The notes beneath the pieces are model-generated. The model saw only the letters and a list, made by a program, of their open reading frames with translations, had not been told where the DNA came from and did not search any database. Below, piece after piece: positions 22,190 to 30,422 of a stretch of 35,932 nucleotides of DNA (position 1 is the first letter of the stretch; the number at the start of each line of letters is the position of its first letter). The stretch lies in IMG/VR virus record IMGVR_UViG_3300035181_000769, positions 1-35,932 of that record. One strand, 5' to 3'. Made by a program: the position numbers and the translations under genes. Source of the DNA: a virus.

Positions 22190-23695
22190 ATGAAAGGCAT
22201 TGATTCCACTCGGCATGGGGCTTACACGCAAAGGATTACAGAATGGCGGGCGTGCAGGGCGGCCACCTCTGGGGGTGTTGCGATAAAAGAAGGTGGGTTT
22301 CTAGTTAAGCCGACCCGAAGGACGTGGACCCCCGAAGATGATGATGACTGGAAACTTTACAATGCACTCGCCATTTACTACAACGGAACAGGGCGGACTG
22401 TGGAAGGATTAGTCGGGCTAGTCTTTAAGGTCCCGCCTTCAATCGAAGCGCCGGCAGGGGCGGAGAACTTGATCGATGAGGTTACGTCGGATTTGCAAAG
22501 TCTTGTAGATGTGGCGAGAACGTGTGTTACCGAAATCGTTATAGTGGGGCGTGTCGGGGTCCTGGTCGATTATCCGGAAGGGGACGAACGAGGTTTGACA
22601 GTTGCAGATCGGCTACGGCTTGGCCGGAGACCGATGATAGCGGTTTATCTTGCAGAGTCAATCATGGACTGGCGCGTAGAGAATATCAATAATAAGGCCC
22701 AGCTAGCCTTTGTTAAGCTCAAAGAAACCGTGGTGGTACCCGATCCGATTGATGAGTTCAGCCATTTATCCGTTGAACAATATCGGGTTTTGGATATGGT
22801 GGCGGTCAATCCGCCTGATCGGGGACGGCCCGGGGTTGCGCGAGTCTATCGTCAGCGTGTGTTTAGGAAAAACGAAAAACAGGAATGGGTGCAAATATCA
22901 GAAGTTTTCCCGCTTACATTGGGGCAATATTTCGATTTTATCCCGTTTACATTTATAGGGGCAGAAGGAACCCAGACAGATCCGACGGATTCTCCTATAG
23001 CTGACCTTGCAAGGCTGAATATTGCGCATTATCAAAACTCAGCAGATTATGAATGGGGGCTTCATTATGCCGGAAGTCCTACTGCGATATTCTCCGGGGC
23101 GTTCGCTCCGGGGGGCGATGGAAATGATGACGTGCTGGAAATAAGGCTCGGCTCAAGGTCCGGGATCCATTTTCAGGATCCTACGGGTAGCGCTAAGTAC
23201 CTTGAATTTACCGGGCAGGGGCTTGATGCGATAGCAAAAGCAATGGATACCAAATGGGACGCGATGGCGGCTCTCGGGGCGAGGTTACTAGCTCCGGAAA
23301 GACGACAAGTTGAATCGGCTGAAACGGCATTGATTCACCGCGGTGGCGAAACGTCAGTTCTTGCAAATATCGCGAATGTTGTCAGTGACGCGCTGTCCTG
23401 GTGCATGAATATTCTTATACGATGGGCCGGGGTATCCACAGCGGGTGAATTCAAGCTACGGCTGAATACTGAGTACGTACCTATGGCGCTAGATGCAGGA
23501 GTCCTTGATTCCTTGGTTAAGTCTTGGATGGCGAACGCGCTTACGATTAAGGACCTTTATTATAATTTCCACCGTTCTGGGGCAATCTCACCGGATCAGA
23601 GTTATGAGGAATGGAAAGAGTCCCTTGAAAGCGCCGCTCCACCCCAGCTGATAAATAATCCGATGTCGGGTAACGCCCAGAATGGAAATGGCTAA
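22190..23695 (+). CDS. Portal protein (DUF4055-like)
   Basis: A 501-aa portal that forms the DNA entry ring of the head. Its opening (SGGVAIKEGGFLVKP, LYNALAIYYNGTGRTVEGLVG, LVFKVPPSIEAP) and later IVIVGRVGVLVDYPEG are typical of DUF4055 portals. The conserved centre has FIPFTFIGAEGTQ and SADYEWGLHYAGSPTAIFSG, then ALGARLLAPERRQVESAETA. Position between the terminase and the MuF head protein confirms the assignment. GGGGG lies 8 nt before the ATG. Confidence 0.9.
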   Translation: MKGIDSTRHGAYTQRITEWRACRAATSGGVAIKEGGFLVKPTRRTWTPEDDDDWKLYNALAIYYNGTGRTVEGLVGLVFKVPPSIEAPAGAENLIDEVTSDLQSLVDVARTCVTEIVIVGRVGVLVDYPEGDERGLTVADRLRLGRRPMIAVYLAESIMDWRVENINNKAQLAFVKLKETVVVPDPIDEFSHLSVEQYRVLDMVAVNPPDRGRPGVARVYRQRVFRKNEKQEWVQISEVFPLTLGQYFDFIPFTFIGAEGTQTDPTDSPIADLARLNIAHYQNSADYEWGLHYAGSPTAIFSGAFAPGGDGNDDVLEIRLGSRSGIHFQDPTGSAKYLEFTGQGLDAIAKAMDTKWDAMAALGARLLAPERRQVESAETALIHRGGETSVLANIANVVSDALSWCMNILIRWAGVSTAGEFKLRLNTEYVPMALDAGVLDSLVKSWMANALTIKDLYYNFHRSGAISPDQSYEEWKESLESAAPPQLINNPMSGNAQNGNG

Positions 23696-23697
23696 AA

Positions 23698-26409
23698 ATG
23701 AAAGGCGATAATTCCGCTTCAAAGCTGGTATTCGATGAGATTATAAACCTTGAAGCGCTCTTATTCCGCTATAATGCTCTAGAAGCGCAGAAGATAGCGT
23801 CGAAAGCGTTTGATGTTTCCTTAATTGCTAAGATTATTCAGATGGATGCAACCACTCCGGCAAGCAAGGATCGCTATAACAAAATCCGTGAGACCTTCCT
23901 TGATTACTACAATACGGCTTCTGCGAAAGCTCACAATTCCACGATGCAATCGGGTAAAGATGTCGCTGGTATGGCGGCGGGTGGGGTTGCCGGGGCGCTT
24001 GAAAAAGGCATTCCGGTTGTGATTACCGCCAAGGTTCCTTCACCCCAACAGATCCTTACCGCGGCCGAAACCGATCCGATGACTGAACAGGGCTGGCTTG
24101 TTAAGGATTCCTTTATTCAATGGGGGAAAGCGTCGGGGCAATATATCGCGACGTCGGTTGTTAACGGGTATTTAATGGGCCAAACAGCGGACGAGATTAA
24201 GGCGAGGCTTGTGGGACAGTCGAAAAACGGATTGCTTACCGGGGAAATTGCAAAACAGCAAAAAAGCCTAGAGCGGCTTATTCGGACAACGCTCCAACAT
24301 ATAGAATCCAAAGCTCGGGATATGACATATTCCGAGAATGAGGATTTGATAAAAGGTTGGCAATACGTTGCCACGCTTGATACTCGGACGTGTCCTGAAT
24401 GCGGGGCGCTTGATGGGAATGTATATGACCTTGGGGTGGGGTTAAAACCGCCGATTCATTGGAATTGCCGATGTACCACGGTTCCAGTTGTCAAAGGCTG
24501 GAATGAGTTAGGGGCGTCGTTTAACCCTGGGAAATGGGGCGATGAACAACGGGCGTCGATGGATGGACAGGTTCCTGGGACCCTAACATGGAAAGAATGG
24601 ATCGCTAAAAAAGAAGCTGCGGAGCCTGGGTTTGCTAAAGCGGCGCTAGGCCCGGCCAAGTATGCGATGTGGAAATCTGGCGCTTGGGAGCCGGGGGAAT
24701 TTGCTCCGAATGATGGGGCGTATACGGCTGACCAGCTAAAAGCGATGTTGGCTACGAAAGGGTCTAATGCGGCTCAAGAAATAGCGAAACAGAAGGCCGA
24801 AGAGGAAGCTAAAGCCAAGGCCGAAGAGGAAGCGGCTAAGGCCGCAGAGGCGGCGGCGCTTAAGGCCCAGGCTCAAGAAGCGGAACTTAAAGCCTACGCT
24901 AAAGAACAGCTTGCAAAGGCGGAGTCGGAAGCTAAAGCGCGGCTGGTAAATGAGCCAGGAGTCGCAGGAGCTAAAGCCTTCGGGGATACGCTAACAGAAA
25001 AGTCAGCCGTGGTTGGGGGTTCTACCGGGGCGAAAATGTACGTTGACCCCTCTGGTGAAAAATGGTTTGTGAAAATGTACTCGGGCAACGTTACTCAAGC
25101 CCAGAATGAGTACATTGCGGCGAATATTTATAGGACGCTAGGAATTAGGGTTCCCGAGGTTCGAATGGTCGAAATAAACGGGCAACTCGGGATCGCGTCA
25201 AAGAATGTCGGTACTGGATATGTTGAGCTTAATTCCGTACCGCTAAAAACCGCTCAAAGTAGCTCATTCATAAAGAATGGGTATGTCGCGGATGCGTACC
25301 TAGCTAATTGGGATGTGGCCGGCTTGTCAATGGACAATATCATGGTCAAATTGTCCGCGAACAAAAAGCTGGCCGATGCTGTCCGGATCGATACGGGCGG
25401 GGCGCTTTTATACCGGGCCCAGGGGACTCCGAAAGGATCCGCGTTTGGGGCCACTATTAAGGAATTCGACACGCTACTCGATCCGAGTATCAACCAAAAT
25501 ACGGCGAAGTTGTTTTCAAAGCTAACCAAGCAGGAAATAATAAAGCAATGCAATGATTTGTTAAAAGTCCCGCATAGCGAAATCCGGGAGATTATCCTAA
25601 ATTCGGGAATAAGCAAATCTGAGGCTATACTCCTAGACAAAACATTGGCCGATCGTCGCGAATCCGTTCTTGATTATAAGCTAAAACTTGAAAAGGAATT
25701 AAAGGCGGAGCGGAAGGCCGCGAAGTCAATAGAGCCGGTCCCGGGTGTTACCGATTCGATATGGAATGGAAACCCGGTCCGATATGGGTTGCCGGACGGG
25801 GCGAAGGTCTATTCGGCTGATGAAGGAACTAAGGCATTGGATGCTGTTAAGCAAATGTTTGATGACCTCCCGTATGAACAGCAATCCGCGTTGAAAAACT
25901 ATACCGGATCCGGCTATCACGACATCAACGCTTCGGCAATGAGGGGGATGACGACGGAGCCGCTTGACAAGGCTTTAGATGGGGGACTTCCAAGACTGGA
26001 TTGTGTTGTGTTTCGCGGGGTTGGAGATGGCGGCGCAATGTATGATAACTTTGATAAGTTTGTTTCCGGGGAATGGGCCGGGGTTCACTTTTCGGCGTAT
26101 ACTTCAACCGCATATCAGAAGACTGGGTTTTATGGGGGATCGCGGCTTCGTCTAGTAATTGACCAGCACGGGATGCAGAGCGGCGGGCTTATAGAGGGGC
26201 GGTCCTCTTATAATGGGGAACATGAATATATCATTGGCCGCAATGCCGTGTTCCACGTAAAAGGGTGGGCCGCAAAAGAAGGAATGAAAGTCTTGTATTT
26301 GGAGGAAGTCCCGCCTGATCAAATCCCGAATTCTCAGGACAAGCCACAACAATGGGACTATGACGTGCTGATGAATTACCTGGATGAAAGGAAGCTTAAG
26401 ACAAATTAA
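23698..26409 (+). CDS. MuF minor head protein fused to kinase-like and ADP-ribosyltransferase-like domains
   Basis: A 903-aa three-part protein. Residues 1 to about 330: Mu gpF-like head morphogenesis domain with Cys232, Cys235, His254, Cys257 and Cys259 (CPECGALDG ... PPIHWNCRC). An Ala/Glu/Lys coiled linker follows (about 355-425). About 430-640: kinase-like, with Lys459 and Glu471, the NWDV...DN segment (Asp539, Asp546, Asn547) and IDTGG (Asp565). About 680-895: ART-like of R-S-E type, with Arg773 in VFRGVG, YTST at about 801-804 and the E-x-E pair Glu841/Glu843 in GEHEYI. MuF-linked polymorphic toxins are known. An injected effector role is inferred. Confidence 0.85.
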   Translation: MKGDNSASKLVFDEIINLEALLFRYNALEAQKIASKAFDVSLIAKIIQMDATTPASKDRYNKIRETFLDYYNTASAKAHNSTMQSGKDVAGMAAGGVAGALEKGIPVVITAKVPSPQQILTAAETDPMTEQGWLVKDSFIQWGKASGQYIATSVVNGYLMGQTADEIKARLVGQSKNGLLTGEIAKQQKSLERLIRTTLQHIESKARDMTYSENEDLIKGWQYVATLDTRTCPECGALDGNVYDLGVGLKPPIHWNCRCTTVPVVKGWNELGASFNPGKWGDEQRASMDGQVPGTLTWKEWIAKKEAAEPGFAKAALGPAKYAMWKSGAWEPGEFAPNDGAYTADQLKAMLATKGSNAAQEIAKQKAEEEAKAKAEEEAAKAAEAAALKAQAQEAELKAYAKEQLAKAESEAKARLVNEPGVAGAKAFGDTLTEKSAVVGGSTGAKMYVDPSGEKWFVKMYSGNVTQAQNEYIAANIYRTLGIRVPEVRMVEINGQLGIASKNVGTGYVELNSVPLKTAQSSSFIKNGYVADAYLANWDVAGLSMDNIMVKLSANKKLADAVRIDTGGALLYRAQGTPKGSAFGATIKEFDTLLDPSINQNTAKLFSKLTKQEIIKQCNDLLKVPHSEIREIILNSGISKSEAILLDKTLADRRESVLDYKLKLEKELKAERKAAKSIEPVPGVTDSIWNGNPVRYGLPDGAKVYSADEGTKALDAVKQMFDDLPYEQQSALKNYTGSGYHDINASAMRGMTTEPLDKALDGGLPRLDCVVFRGVGDGGAMYDNFDKFVSGEWAGVHFSAYTSTAYQKTGFYGGSRLRLVIDQHGMQSGGLIEGRSSYNGEHEYIIGRNAVFHVKGWAAKEGMKVLYLEEVPPDQIPNSQDKPQQWDYDVLMNYLDERKLKTN

Positions 26410-26420
26410 GGGGGTGTTCT

Positions 26421-26699
26421 ATGAGAGATCCAACGGTTGATGAATCTTACATGACTTTGCCACCATGCTTCCATTGTAAACATGTTATACAGAATGGGGG
26501 ACAAAGTTTTGATAAATACACTTGTGAGGCCTTTCCCGATGGGGTTCCGTCTAGGATTACGCTTCGGTATGATAGGCATGACAAGGTGGACGTTTACTTC
26601 GGGGATACCATAGTATATGAACCAACGCAGGAGTATGATGACGGCGGTCCGTACTATTACAGTTATGAAGGCATGAAAATTCGTGGAAGGGTGCCTTGA
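26421..26699 (+). CDS. Small Cys-rich phage protein, copy 2 (paralogue of 6704)
   Basis: A 92-aa protein starting 12 nt after the MuF gene, with AAGGGGG upstream. The core LPPCFHCKHVIQNGG, then KYTCEAFPDGVPSRITL, matches the 6704-6907 protein closely. It carries an extra acidic, Tyr-rich tail (VDVYFGDTIVYEPTQEYDDG) lacking in that copy. The cysteines may bind a metal. Proteins of this pattern near phage head genes are common and unassigned. The next promoter overlaps its final codons. Confidence 0.75.
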   Translation: MRDPTVDESYMTLPPCFHCKHVIQNGGQSFDKYTCEAFPDGVPSRITLRYDRHDKVDVYFGDTIVYEPTQEYDDGGPYYYSYEGMKIRGRVP

Positions 26700-26723
26700 C
26701 TTCATCGTATGATGGAGTATAAT
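26696..26723 (+). promoter_or_regulatory. Sigma70-type promoter for the capsid/tail genes
   Basis: TTGACT (26696-26701), 16-bp spacer, TATAAT (26718-26723). A near-consensus promoter at the end of the Cys-rich gene, just before the scaffold gene. TAGCT/AGCTA forms a small hairpin at the expected 5' end. It gives the abundant coat genes their own transcript. Confidence 0.8.
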
Positions 26724-26752
26724 TAGCTAGTGAGCTAGGCTCATGGGGGAGA

Positions 26753-27448
26753 ATGATGAAAGCATTGTTGGCACTTCTCAAGGAGAAGTTCAAAGACAAG
26801 TTAACGGATGATATTCGAGGCGAGATTGAAGCGGCTTACGAACAGGATGTTACGGAAGAAGTAAGCGGGCTAAAGAGCAAAAACGGCGAACTGATAGCGG
26901 CGAACAAAACACTGCGTCAGCAATTAGCTAGTGGCGGAGGTGCGGATGCGGCCAAGCTGGCGAATGAGCTTGAAGAGATAAAAGAGCGGTCCGCGGCAGA
27001 AAAGAATACTTATGACCGGGAGTTGGCGAGGCTGACCCGGGAGTTAGATAAGGCAACGAAGGCGGCCCAGGTTGAATCCCAGGCTGTGGCTCAGCTGGTT
27101 GCCGACAATGGGTTGCATGAGGCTTTAGTGGGGGTAGGGGTGAAGCCCGAATTTATCCCCGCGGTAAAAGCAATGCTACGATCCGATGTTAAAGTGAGCG
27201 CCGAGGGCGACAAGAGGGTGGCACTCATGGGCGATAAACCTTTGGGTGAAGCAATCAAAGCATGGGCGGCGACGGACGCGGGCAAGGTCTACGTTCTGAC
27301 TCCACCAAATGGCGGGGGTGGGTCTGGAGGATCCGGCCCCAACGTATCAAGTGGCGGCAAGGTGGTCAAGCGAGCCGATTTTGAGCGGATGACCCCGGCT
27401 GACCAGCAGGCTTTCATCGTCAAGGATGGTGGAACTGTCACTGATTAA
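26753..27448 (+). CDS. Capsid scaffolding-type protein
   Basis: A 231-aa protein. The first 125 residues are a charged coiled coil (VSGLKSKNGELIAANKTLRQ, LANELEEIKERSAAEKNTY, TRELDKATKAAQVESQAV). A conserved-looking segment follows (LHEALVGVGVKPEFIPAVKA). A Gly/Ser linker leads to a C-terminal helix-turn (ADFERMTPADQQAFIVKDGG). Coiled coil plus position just before the coat gene fits a scaffold. No protease motif is seen. ATG 26753 and ATG 26756 are adjacent; the latter has better spacing from GGGGGAG. Confidence 0.8.
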   Translation: MMKALLALLKEKFKDKLTDDIRGEIEAAYEQDVTEEVSGLKSKNGELIAANKTLRQQLASGGGADAAKLANELEEIKERSAAEKNTYDRELARLTRELDKATKAAQVESQAVAQLVADNGLHEALVGVGVKPEFIPAVKAMLRSDVKVSAEGDKRVALMGDKPLGEAIKAWAATDAGKVYVLTPPNGGGGSGGSGPNVSSGGKVVKRADFERMTPADQQAFIVKDGGTVTD

Positions 27449-27459
27449 AGGAGTTTGAA

Positions 27460-28608
27460 ATGACTAATACTATCACTGATCTGATTCCTATTATGTACCA
27501 AGGGCTCGATATTGTGGCCCGTGAAATGGTTGGGTTTATTCCGGCGGTAGCAAAAGATGTTTCCGCGGATATGGTCCCGATGGGCGCGTTTATCAACGTT
27601 CCCATTGTTCCGAAAAACACTGCTCAGGATATTACTCCGGCGGCGACTCCGAGTGAAGCGAGTGGCCAAGCGATCCCGTACGCGCAGATGGCAATAACGA
27701 AATCGAGGAAGGCCATGATTGGGTGGAACGGCGAGCAGATGAAGGCGTACAAGACCAATGGAACCTACGATAAAACGCTGGCGAACCAATTTGCCCAGGC
27801 GCTCCGGGCCCTTGTCGGAGAGGTTGAGAATGACCTGGCAGGGCTTTCAATCTACGCCAGCCGGGCTTATGGTACGGCTAGTACCGACCCGTTTGGAACC
27901 GCTACGGATATGAGTGATTTTGCGGGTATACGTAAAGTCCTTGAGGATAACGGCGCGCCTACGTCTGATTTGCACCTTGTCCTTGGTTCCGGTCCTATTG
28001 CTAACCTTCGGGGCAAGATGTCAAACTTGTTTAAGGCGAACGAAGCTGGGACTGATGCAGTATTAAAAACTGGCCGGCTCTTTGATGTAAACGGCATGGC
28101 GATTCATCAGAGCGCATACGTCAATTCTCCAGCTATCGGTAGCCTTGTAGCGTCTGTGAACGCTACTGGGTATCCGGTAGGGGCGACTGACCTGACCTGT
28201 ACTTATACCTCTGGATCCTCTGCGATTGGTGATATTATTACCATCGGAACGGACCCAAACAAGTACGTTGTCCAGAATGTGCTTTCGGGCGCCGGGGTCC
28301 TAAAGATTGCGGCTCCGGGGCTCCGGCAGGCGATTCCTGCGTCGGCTCAGACTATTACCACCCTAGCCAAAAGCACTCAAAACATGGCCTTTCATTCTAG
28401 TGCAATTCAGTTGCTGACTCGCCAGCCTGCAATGCCGGATGGTGGGGATATTGCCGATGATGTGTTTGTGCTAACCGACCCTAATTCTGGAATAACATTC
28501 CAAATTGCTAGGTATAAACAGTACCGGCAGGTATCGTACGAAGTAGGACTCGCGTGGGGTGTCAAGCTGATAAAGCCTGATTTCGCCGCTATCCTTCTTG
28601 GAAAATAA
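27460..28608 (+). CDS. Major capsid protein (P22 coat-like)
   Basis: A 382-aa coat protein. The opening IMYQGLDIVAREMVGFIPAV, then the strand-rich INVPIVPKNTAQDITPAATP and ITKSRKAMIGWNGEQMKAY, follow the P22 coat-type pattern. So do SDLHLVLGSGPIANLRGKMS and the C-terminal segment (FHSSAIQLLTRQPAMPDGG, KQYRQVSYEVGLAWGVKLI). An inserted beta segment near residues 225-285 (TDLTCTYTSGSSAIGDIITI) resembles an accessory domain. AAAGGAG precedes the ATG. A hairpin with weak T-run follows the gene. Confidence 0.9.
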   Translation: MTNTITDLIPIMYQGLDIVAREMVGFIPAVAKDVSADMVPMGAFINVPIVPKNTAQDITPAATPSEASGQAIPYAQMAITKSRKAMIGWNGEQMKAYKTNGTYDKTLANQFAQALRALVGEVENDLAGLSIYASRAYGTASTDPFGTATDMSDFAGIRKVLEDNGAPTSDLHLVLGSGPIANLRGKMSNLFKANEAGTDAVLKTGRLFDVNGMAIHQSAYVNSPAIGSLVASVNATGYPVGATDLTCTYTSGSSAIGDIITIGTDPNKYVVQNVLSGAGVLKIAAPGLRQAIPASAQTITTLAKSTQNMAFHSSAIQLLTRQPAMPDGGDIADDVFVLTDPNSGITFQIARYKQYRQVSYEVGLAWGVKLIKPDFAAILLGK

Positions 28609-28611
28609 GAT

Positions 28612-28640
28612 ATAGCGGGGGTATATGAAACCCCCGCTAT
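28612..28640 (+). terminator. Hairpin after the coat gene (partial terminator)
   Basis: ATAGCGGGGG (28612-28621) pairs perfectly with CCCCCGCTAT (28631-28640) around a 9-nt loop, then TTATAG. The 10-bp stem is strong but the T-tract is weak, so partial termination is likely. This would give the coat and scaffold genes more mRNA than the tail genes. Confidence 0.75.
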
Positions 28641-28739
28641 TTATAGATAACACGTTCCGGGCAACGTGCAGCGTGTTCCGGGCTGTTTCTGGTGCCCGAT
28701 GGCTTGCCCATTGGGCTTTTCCATTAGAGGGGGAAATCG
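28641..28739 (+). other. Structured intergenic region after the coat gene
   Basis: No gene. CACGTT/AACGTG (28651-28656 with 28663-28668), CGGGC/GCCCG (28679-28683 with 28694-28698) and GCCC-ATT-GGGC (28706-28716), the last followed by TTTT. CGTGTT at 28672-28677 can compete for the first hairpin. I recognise no known RNA family. Confidence 0.55.
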
Positions 28740-29234
28740 GTGGGCCTTATAGTAGAAACGGGCGAAGGGCTTCCTGACGCCAACTCTTATGCGACGGCTA
28801 CCGAAGCCGATGCGTACTTTGATGGCATGATGGAAACAGTCTGGGAAACCGCAACCAGCGTGGCTAAAGATGCGGCGCTGATAAAAGCAACCATATACAT
28901 TGACGGCACCTATCAAAATAGGTTCAATGGCTTGAAAAAGACTAACACCCAGGCGCTTGAATGGCCGCGGGTTGGGGCTACGGAGCATGGTTATGCCATT
29001 GAAGACTATATCATACCAAAAAGACTCAAGTGGGCTACATTCCAAGCGGCACTCCGGGCTTTATCGGGGGAGCTCGCGCCTGATATTAAAGATGTTGTTA
29101 CAGAGATTCAGGTGGGGCCAATTAGGAAGGTTGTTGCGCCTGGGAGTGGTTCTCCTAAGTATCCTGTAGTTGAGCAATTACTCCGTCCGATTCTTAATGA
29201 ATCGTCGGCCGGCCAGATTCTTGTGGGGCGCTGA
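28740..29234 (+). CDS. Head-tail connector/adaptor protein (DnaT-like phage family)
   Basis: A 164-aa protein starting at GTG 28740 after AGAGGGGG. The pattern VETGEGLPDANSYATATEAD, with AYFDG, ALIKATIYIDGTYQNRF, LEWPRVGA and LKWATFQAALRAL, is typical of the first connector after siphovirus coat genes. Databases often label it 'putative DnaT-like ssDNA-binding'. The structural adaptor role follows from position and family habit. It lies directly before the head-closure gene. Confidence 0.8.
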   Translation: MGLIVETGEGLPDANSYATATEADAYFDGMMETVWETATSVAKDAALIKATIYIDGTYQNRFNGLKKTNTQALEWPRVGATEHGYAIEDYIIPKRLKWATFQAALRALSGELAPDIKDVVTEIQVGPIRKVVAPGSGSPKYPVVEQLLRPILNESSAGQILVGR

Positions 29235-29235
29235 T

Positions 29236-29571
29236 ATGGACTACAAAGAACTTATAGATTCGGTCCTTATTCCAGCTTTCAAAGAATACGGGCTTGACGT
29301 TACGCTTACCCCGATAGATTCCAGCGATGGGGAGACGGTCACGCCGGGGGAGCCTGTAACAGCGTATGCGGTTGATTTGGGCACCTACGAAAACTGGAAG
29401 CCTGGAACCAGTGTGCGAGAAGGCTCGAAAAAGCTTATAATCGCGGGGTTATCATGCCGGCCGAGGCCTGGGGATAAGGTCACGATTGATTCTACAACCA
29501 TGATGATTGTTGATGTTGAGGCGATTCAGCCGGGCGGAGAGGTTCTGTACTATGAGGTGTATGTCAAATGA
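29236..29571 (+). CDS. Head-closure / neck protein candidate
   Basis: A 111-aa protein whose ATG lies one base after the preceding TGA (TGATATG). An N-terminal helix (YKELIDSVLIPAFKEYGLDV) is followed by beta strands (VTLTPIDSSD, KLIIAGLSCRPRPGDKVTID, VDVEAIQPGGEVLYYEVYV). Size and beta-rich content fit the stopper/head-closure class, and it lies between the adaptor and the gp10-like gene. No specific motif is decisive. The start at 29236 avoids an upstream frame that would overlap the adaptor. Confidence 0.7.
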   Translation: MDYKELIDSVLIPAFKEYGLDVTLTPIDSSDGETVTPGEPVTAYAVDLGTYENWKPGTSVREGSKKLIIAGLSCRPRPGDKVTIDSTTMMIVDVEAIQPGGEVLYYEVYVK

Positions 29572-29969
29572 GCTTCTCGATTGATGTGGGTAAATTCGCC
29601 GAAGCAGTAAACCTAAAAACGACGATAGTGGTAAGGAAGATCGCCTTGGATATTCTCCGGTCCGTTGTCCTGAAAACTCCGGTTGATACAGGGCGAGCCC
29701 GGGGTAATTGGTTCGTAAGTGTAGGAGACCCGGTCGCAAAAACAACGGAGAGCGTCGATACTACGGGGGGAACTACTATCAACGCTGGGGCTGTGGAAAT
29801 AAATAGCGCTTCCGGGGATAATTCGATATTTATCACGAATAACCTACCTTACATTGGACGGCTGGAGAACGGTTATTCAAAGCAAGCTCCGGCCGGCATG
29901 GTCGCGGTTACTATGGCGTCACTCCAGGCCTATATAGATAAGGCAGTAGATGATGCCAAATTGGACTAA
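29568..29969 (+). CDS. HK97 gp10-like minor head/tail protein
   Basis: A 133-aa protein overlapping the previous gene by ATGA. The mark of this family is visible: ALDILRSVVLKTPVDTGRARGNW, then FITNNLPYIGRLENGYSKQAP and GMVAVTMASLQAYI. These proteins sit at the head-tail junction of siphoviruses. Order after the head-closure gene and before the tail terminator is as expected. Length is typical. Confidence 0.85.
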   Translation: MSFSIDVGKFAEAVNLKTTIVVRKIALDILRSVVLKTPVDTGRARGNWFVSVGDPVAKTTESVDTTGGTTINAGAVEINSASGDNSIFITNNLPYIGRLENGYSKQAPAGMVAVTMASLQAYIDKAVDDAKLD

Positions 29970-29980
29970 TAGGGGGCGTT

Positions 29981-30382
29981 ATGGATGATTCATCAGTTGA
30001 ATCAGCTATGATAGCAAAAGCAAAAACTGTTGTTGGTATAACTTTTGTTACGGCGAACGTCCCTAATCCGAAACCGTCTGGGATATGGGCGCGGATTACC
30101 TACGGGCCGGGCGAGGTCCAGGCTGACGGTTTAGGAGTCCAAGCTCGCGAGCGGTTGTTCGGGGTTTTGATGGTGGATGTGTTCGGACCCAAAGGGGATG
30201 GACGGGCCGCTTGCACGGCGGCGGCTGTTAATGTTATGCAAAACTTTAAGCGCGGTGATGCCGTGCTTATTCCCGGGGGAGCTGTGATAGTGATCAGAGC
30301 CTACCGGGGGGTGGCACTCGAAGAGGATAGTTGGTATCATATTCCTGTTCGGATTGAGTTCCGGGCAGAACTAGATCGCTGA
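29981..30382 (+). CDS. Tail terminator protein (DUF4128-like)
   Basis: A 133-aa protein. Segments IWARITYGPGEVQADGLG, ERLFGVLMVDVFGPKGDG and WYHIPVRIEFRAELDR are typical of phage tail terminator (minor tail U/DUF4128-type) proteins, which cap the tail tube at the head end. The gene starts 12 nt after the gp10-like gene with GGGGGCG upstream, and the tail tube gene follows. Confidence 0.78.
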   Translation: MDDSSVESAMIAKAKTVVGITFVTANVPNPKPSGIWARITYGPGEVQADGLGVQARERLFGVLMVDVFGPKGDGRAACTAAAVNVMQNFKRGDAVLIPGGAVIVIRAYRGVALEEDSWYHIPVRIEFRAELDR

Positions 30383-30422
30383 TGGCAAGGCCTCGGCGTA
30401 ATGACTCAAAAGGAGTAATAAC

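Noticed and set aside
24778-24935. Repeated AEEEAKAKAEEE segment as a DNA repeat or insertion
   Set aside because: It is a low-complexity coiled-coil linker between domains of the MuF protein; no repeat boundary or mobile-element signature.
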